From Yoonia sp. (GTDB taxonomy: Bacteria > Pseudomonadota > Alphaproteobacteria > Rhodobacterales > Rhodobacteraceae): DNA of 5,254 bases. Location: the NCBI GenBank assembly GCA_020627605.1, contig JAHDGO010000167.1, forward strand, positions 1 through 5,254, given 5' to 3'. The notes beneath the pieces are model-generated. The model worked only from the letters and a program-made list of their open reading frames with translations, had not been told where the DNA came from and did not search any database. Positions within the stretch are counted from its first letter, which is position 1. Each line of letters starts with the position of its first letter. The translations under genes were made by a program, and so were the position numbers. This document shows, piece after piece, positions 4,176 to 5,254 of this stretch.

Positions 4176-5254
4176 TGGGCGACCTATACGACAGCCAAAG
4201 GGCGATGCGGCAAATGCGCAAGGCGGCGATGCAGCGCGGGGTGGTGGCCGTTCTGGACGTCGGCACCTCCAAGATTGCCAGCCTGATCCTGCGCTTTGAC
4301 GGCCCGGAACAGTTCCGCAGCGCCGATGGCGTCGGGTCCATGGCGGGCCAGTCGCAGTTCCGTGTGATCGGTGCGGCCACGACGCGGTCGCGCGGCGTAC
4401 GCTTTGGCGAGGTTGACGCCATGCAGGAAACCGAACGCGCCATCCGCACGGCCATGCAGGCCGCACAGAAAATGGCCAACGTCCGCGTCGATCATGTGAT
4501 CGCCTGCCTGTCTGGCGCGCGCCCGCGGTCCTACGGGCTGGATGGGCAATTGGATGTCTCTGGCGGCATCGTGACAGAGCAGGATATCAGTCAGGTCATG
4601 GCCTCTTGCGATGTGCCGGACTACGGCGCAGACCGCGAGGTGCTGCACGCGCAACCTGTGAATTTCGCACTCGATCACCGCTCTGGTCTGGCTGATCCGC
4701 GTGGCCAGATCGGCAATCTCCTGACCACTGACATGCATATGCTGACGGTCGACGCTTCGGCCATTCAGAACATTTTCTACTGCATCAAACGCTGTGATCT
4801 GGAACTCGCCGGGATTGCGTCGTCGGCCTATGTTTCTGGCATGTCAACACTGGTCGAGGACGAACAAGAGCTGGGCGCGGCTTGCATCGACCTTGGCGGT
4901 GGCACGACCGGCCTGTCTGTTTTCATGAAAAAGCATATGATCTACGCCGACAGCGTCCGCATGGGCGGGGAACATGTGACCTCTGACATTTCCATGGGGC
5001 TGCAAATCCCTGCCGCTGCGGCGGAACGGATCAAGACATTCTATGGCGGTGTTGTCGCCACGGGCATGGACGACCGCGAGATGATCGAGATCGGCGGCGA
5101 CACTGGCGACTGGGAGCATGACCGTCGCACCGTCAGCCGGGCAGAACTGATCGGGATCATGCGGCCACGGGTCGAGGAGATTCTGGAAGAAGTGCGCGCC
5201 CGTCTGGATGCAGCGGGTTTTGAACATCTGCCAAGCCAGCAAATCGTGCTGACC
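4175..5254 (+). CDS. ftsA: Cell division protein FtsA (3' end beyond the window)
   Basis: FtsA is an actin-like ATPase that anchors FtsZ filaments to the inner membrane. The first 360 codons are present, with no stop before the window edge. VLDVGTSK (26-33) is the phosphate-1 loop and IDLGGGTTGLSVF (238-250) is the phosphate-2 loop of the actin/Hsp70 fold. RMGGEHVTSDIS (262-273) is the usual FtsA segment after it. Residues of about 83-165, between subdomains, correspond to the FtsA-specific 1C domain. Compared with E. coli FtsA, there are about 16 extra residues before the first loop (SQRAMRQMRKAAMQR, basic) and a longer loop at about 41-62. The C-terminal membrane-binding amphipathic helix lies outside the window. 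The ATG overlaps the ftsQ stop as TGATG, and GAGGG at 4161-4165 is a plausible Shine-Dalgarno. Confidence 0.95.
   Translation, partial: MGDLYDSQRAMRQMRKAAMQRGVVAVLDVGTSKIASLILRFDGPEQFRSADGVGSMAGQSQFRVIGAATTRSRGVRFGEVDAMQETERAIRTAMQAAQKMANVRVDHVIACLSGARPRSYGLDGQLDVSGGIVTEQDISQVMASCDVPDYGADREVLHAQPVNFALDHRSGLADPRGQIGNLLTTDMHMLTVDASAIQNIFYCIKRCDLELAGIASSAYVSGMSTLVEDEQELGAACIDLGGGTTGLSVFMKKHMIYADSVRMGGEHVTSDISMGLQIPAAAAERIKTFYGGVVATGMDDREMIEIGGDTGDWEHDRRTVSRAELIGIMRPRVEEILEEVRARLDAAGFEHLPSQQIVLT

Noticed and set aside
3591..4466. Open frame of 291 codons on the minus strand across ftsQ and ftsA
   Set aside because: It spans the junction of two well-supported genes and its product is arginine- and proline-rich low-complexity sequence, as expected of a shadow frame.

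Overview
This window is a stretch of the division and cell wall (dcw) cluster of an alphaproteobacterium, most probably Rhodobacterales (Roseobacter/Rhodobacter group). Three observations support that placement. The gene order is murC, DUF2484 gene, murB, ddl, ftsQ, ftsA. The DUF2484 family is, to my knowledge, typical of this order. GANTC sites are very scarce (I count three by eye in 5,254 bases), as in alphaproteobacteria that use CcrM methylation. I cannot name the genus. Every gene is on the + strand and the window looks like one long transcription unit.

Layout. Positions 1-92 are the last codons of murC. Positions 96-1359 hold four small membrane-protein genes: a DUF2484 member (96-359) and three further genes (361-648, 727-1017, 1075-1359). 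The second and third of these three are clear paralogues (shared NAPGWD motif, half of 42 aligned residues identical), and the first looks like a diverged relative. murB (1343-2290) starts inside the last small gene. After an 80-base gap containing several short inverted repeats come ddl (2371-3285), ftsQ (3273-4175) and ftsA (4175 to the window end, open). The ddl-ftsQ and ftsQ-ftsA boundaries overlap, which suggests translational coupling.

How the genes work together. MurC and MurB act in the cytoplasmic synthesis of UDP-MurNAc-pentapeptide, and Ddl supplies the D-Ala-D-Ala dipeptide for it. FtsQ is an inner-membrane divisome scaffold that links the cytoplasmic Z-ring side to the periplasmic synthesis machinery. 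FtsA tethers FtsZ to the membrane. All the core enzymes appear intact, with their catalytic residues in place.

The unusual part is the insert of three related small three-helix membrane proteins between the DUF2484 gene and murB, together with the RNA hairpins around it. I see no mobile element, CRISPR array, tRNA or rRNA, and no defence system. The small-membrane-protein cluster is the best candidate for undescribed biology, probably envelope- or division-linked by position only.
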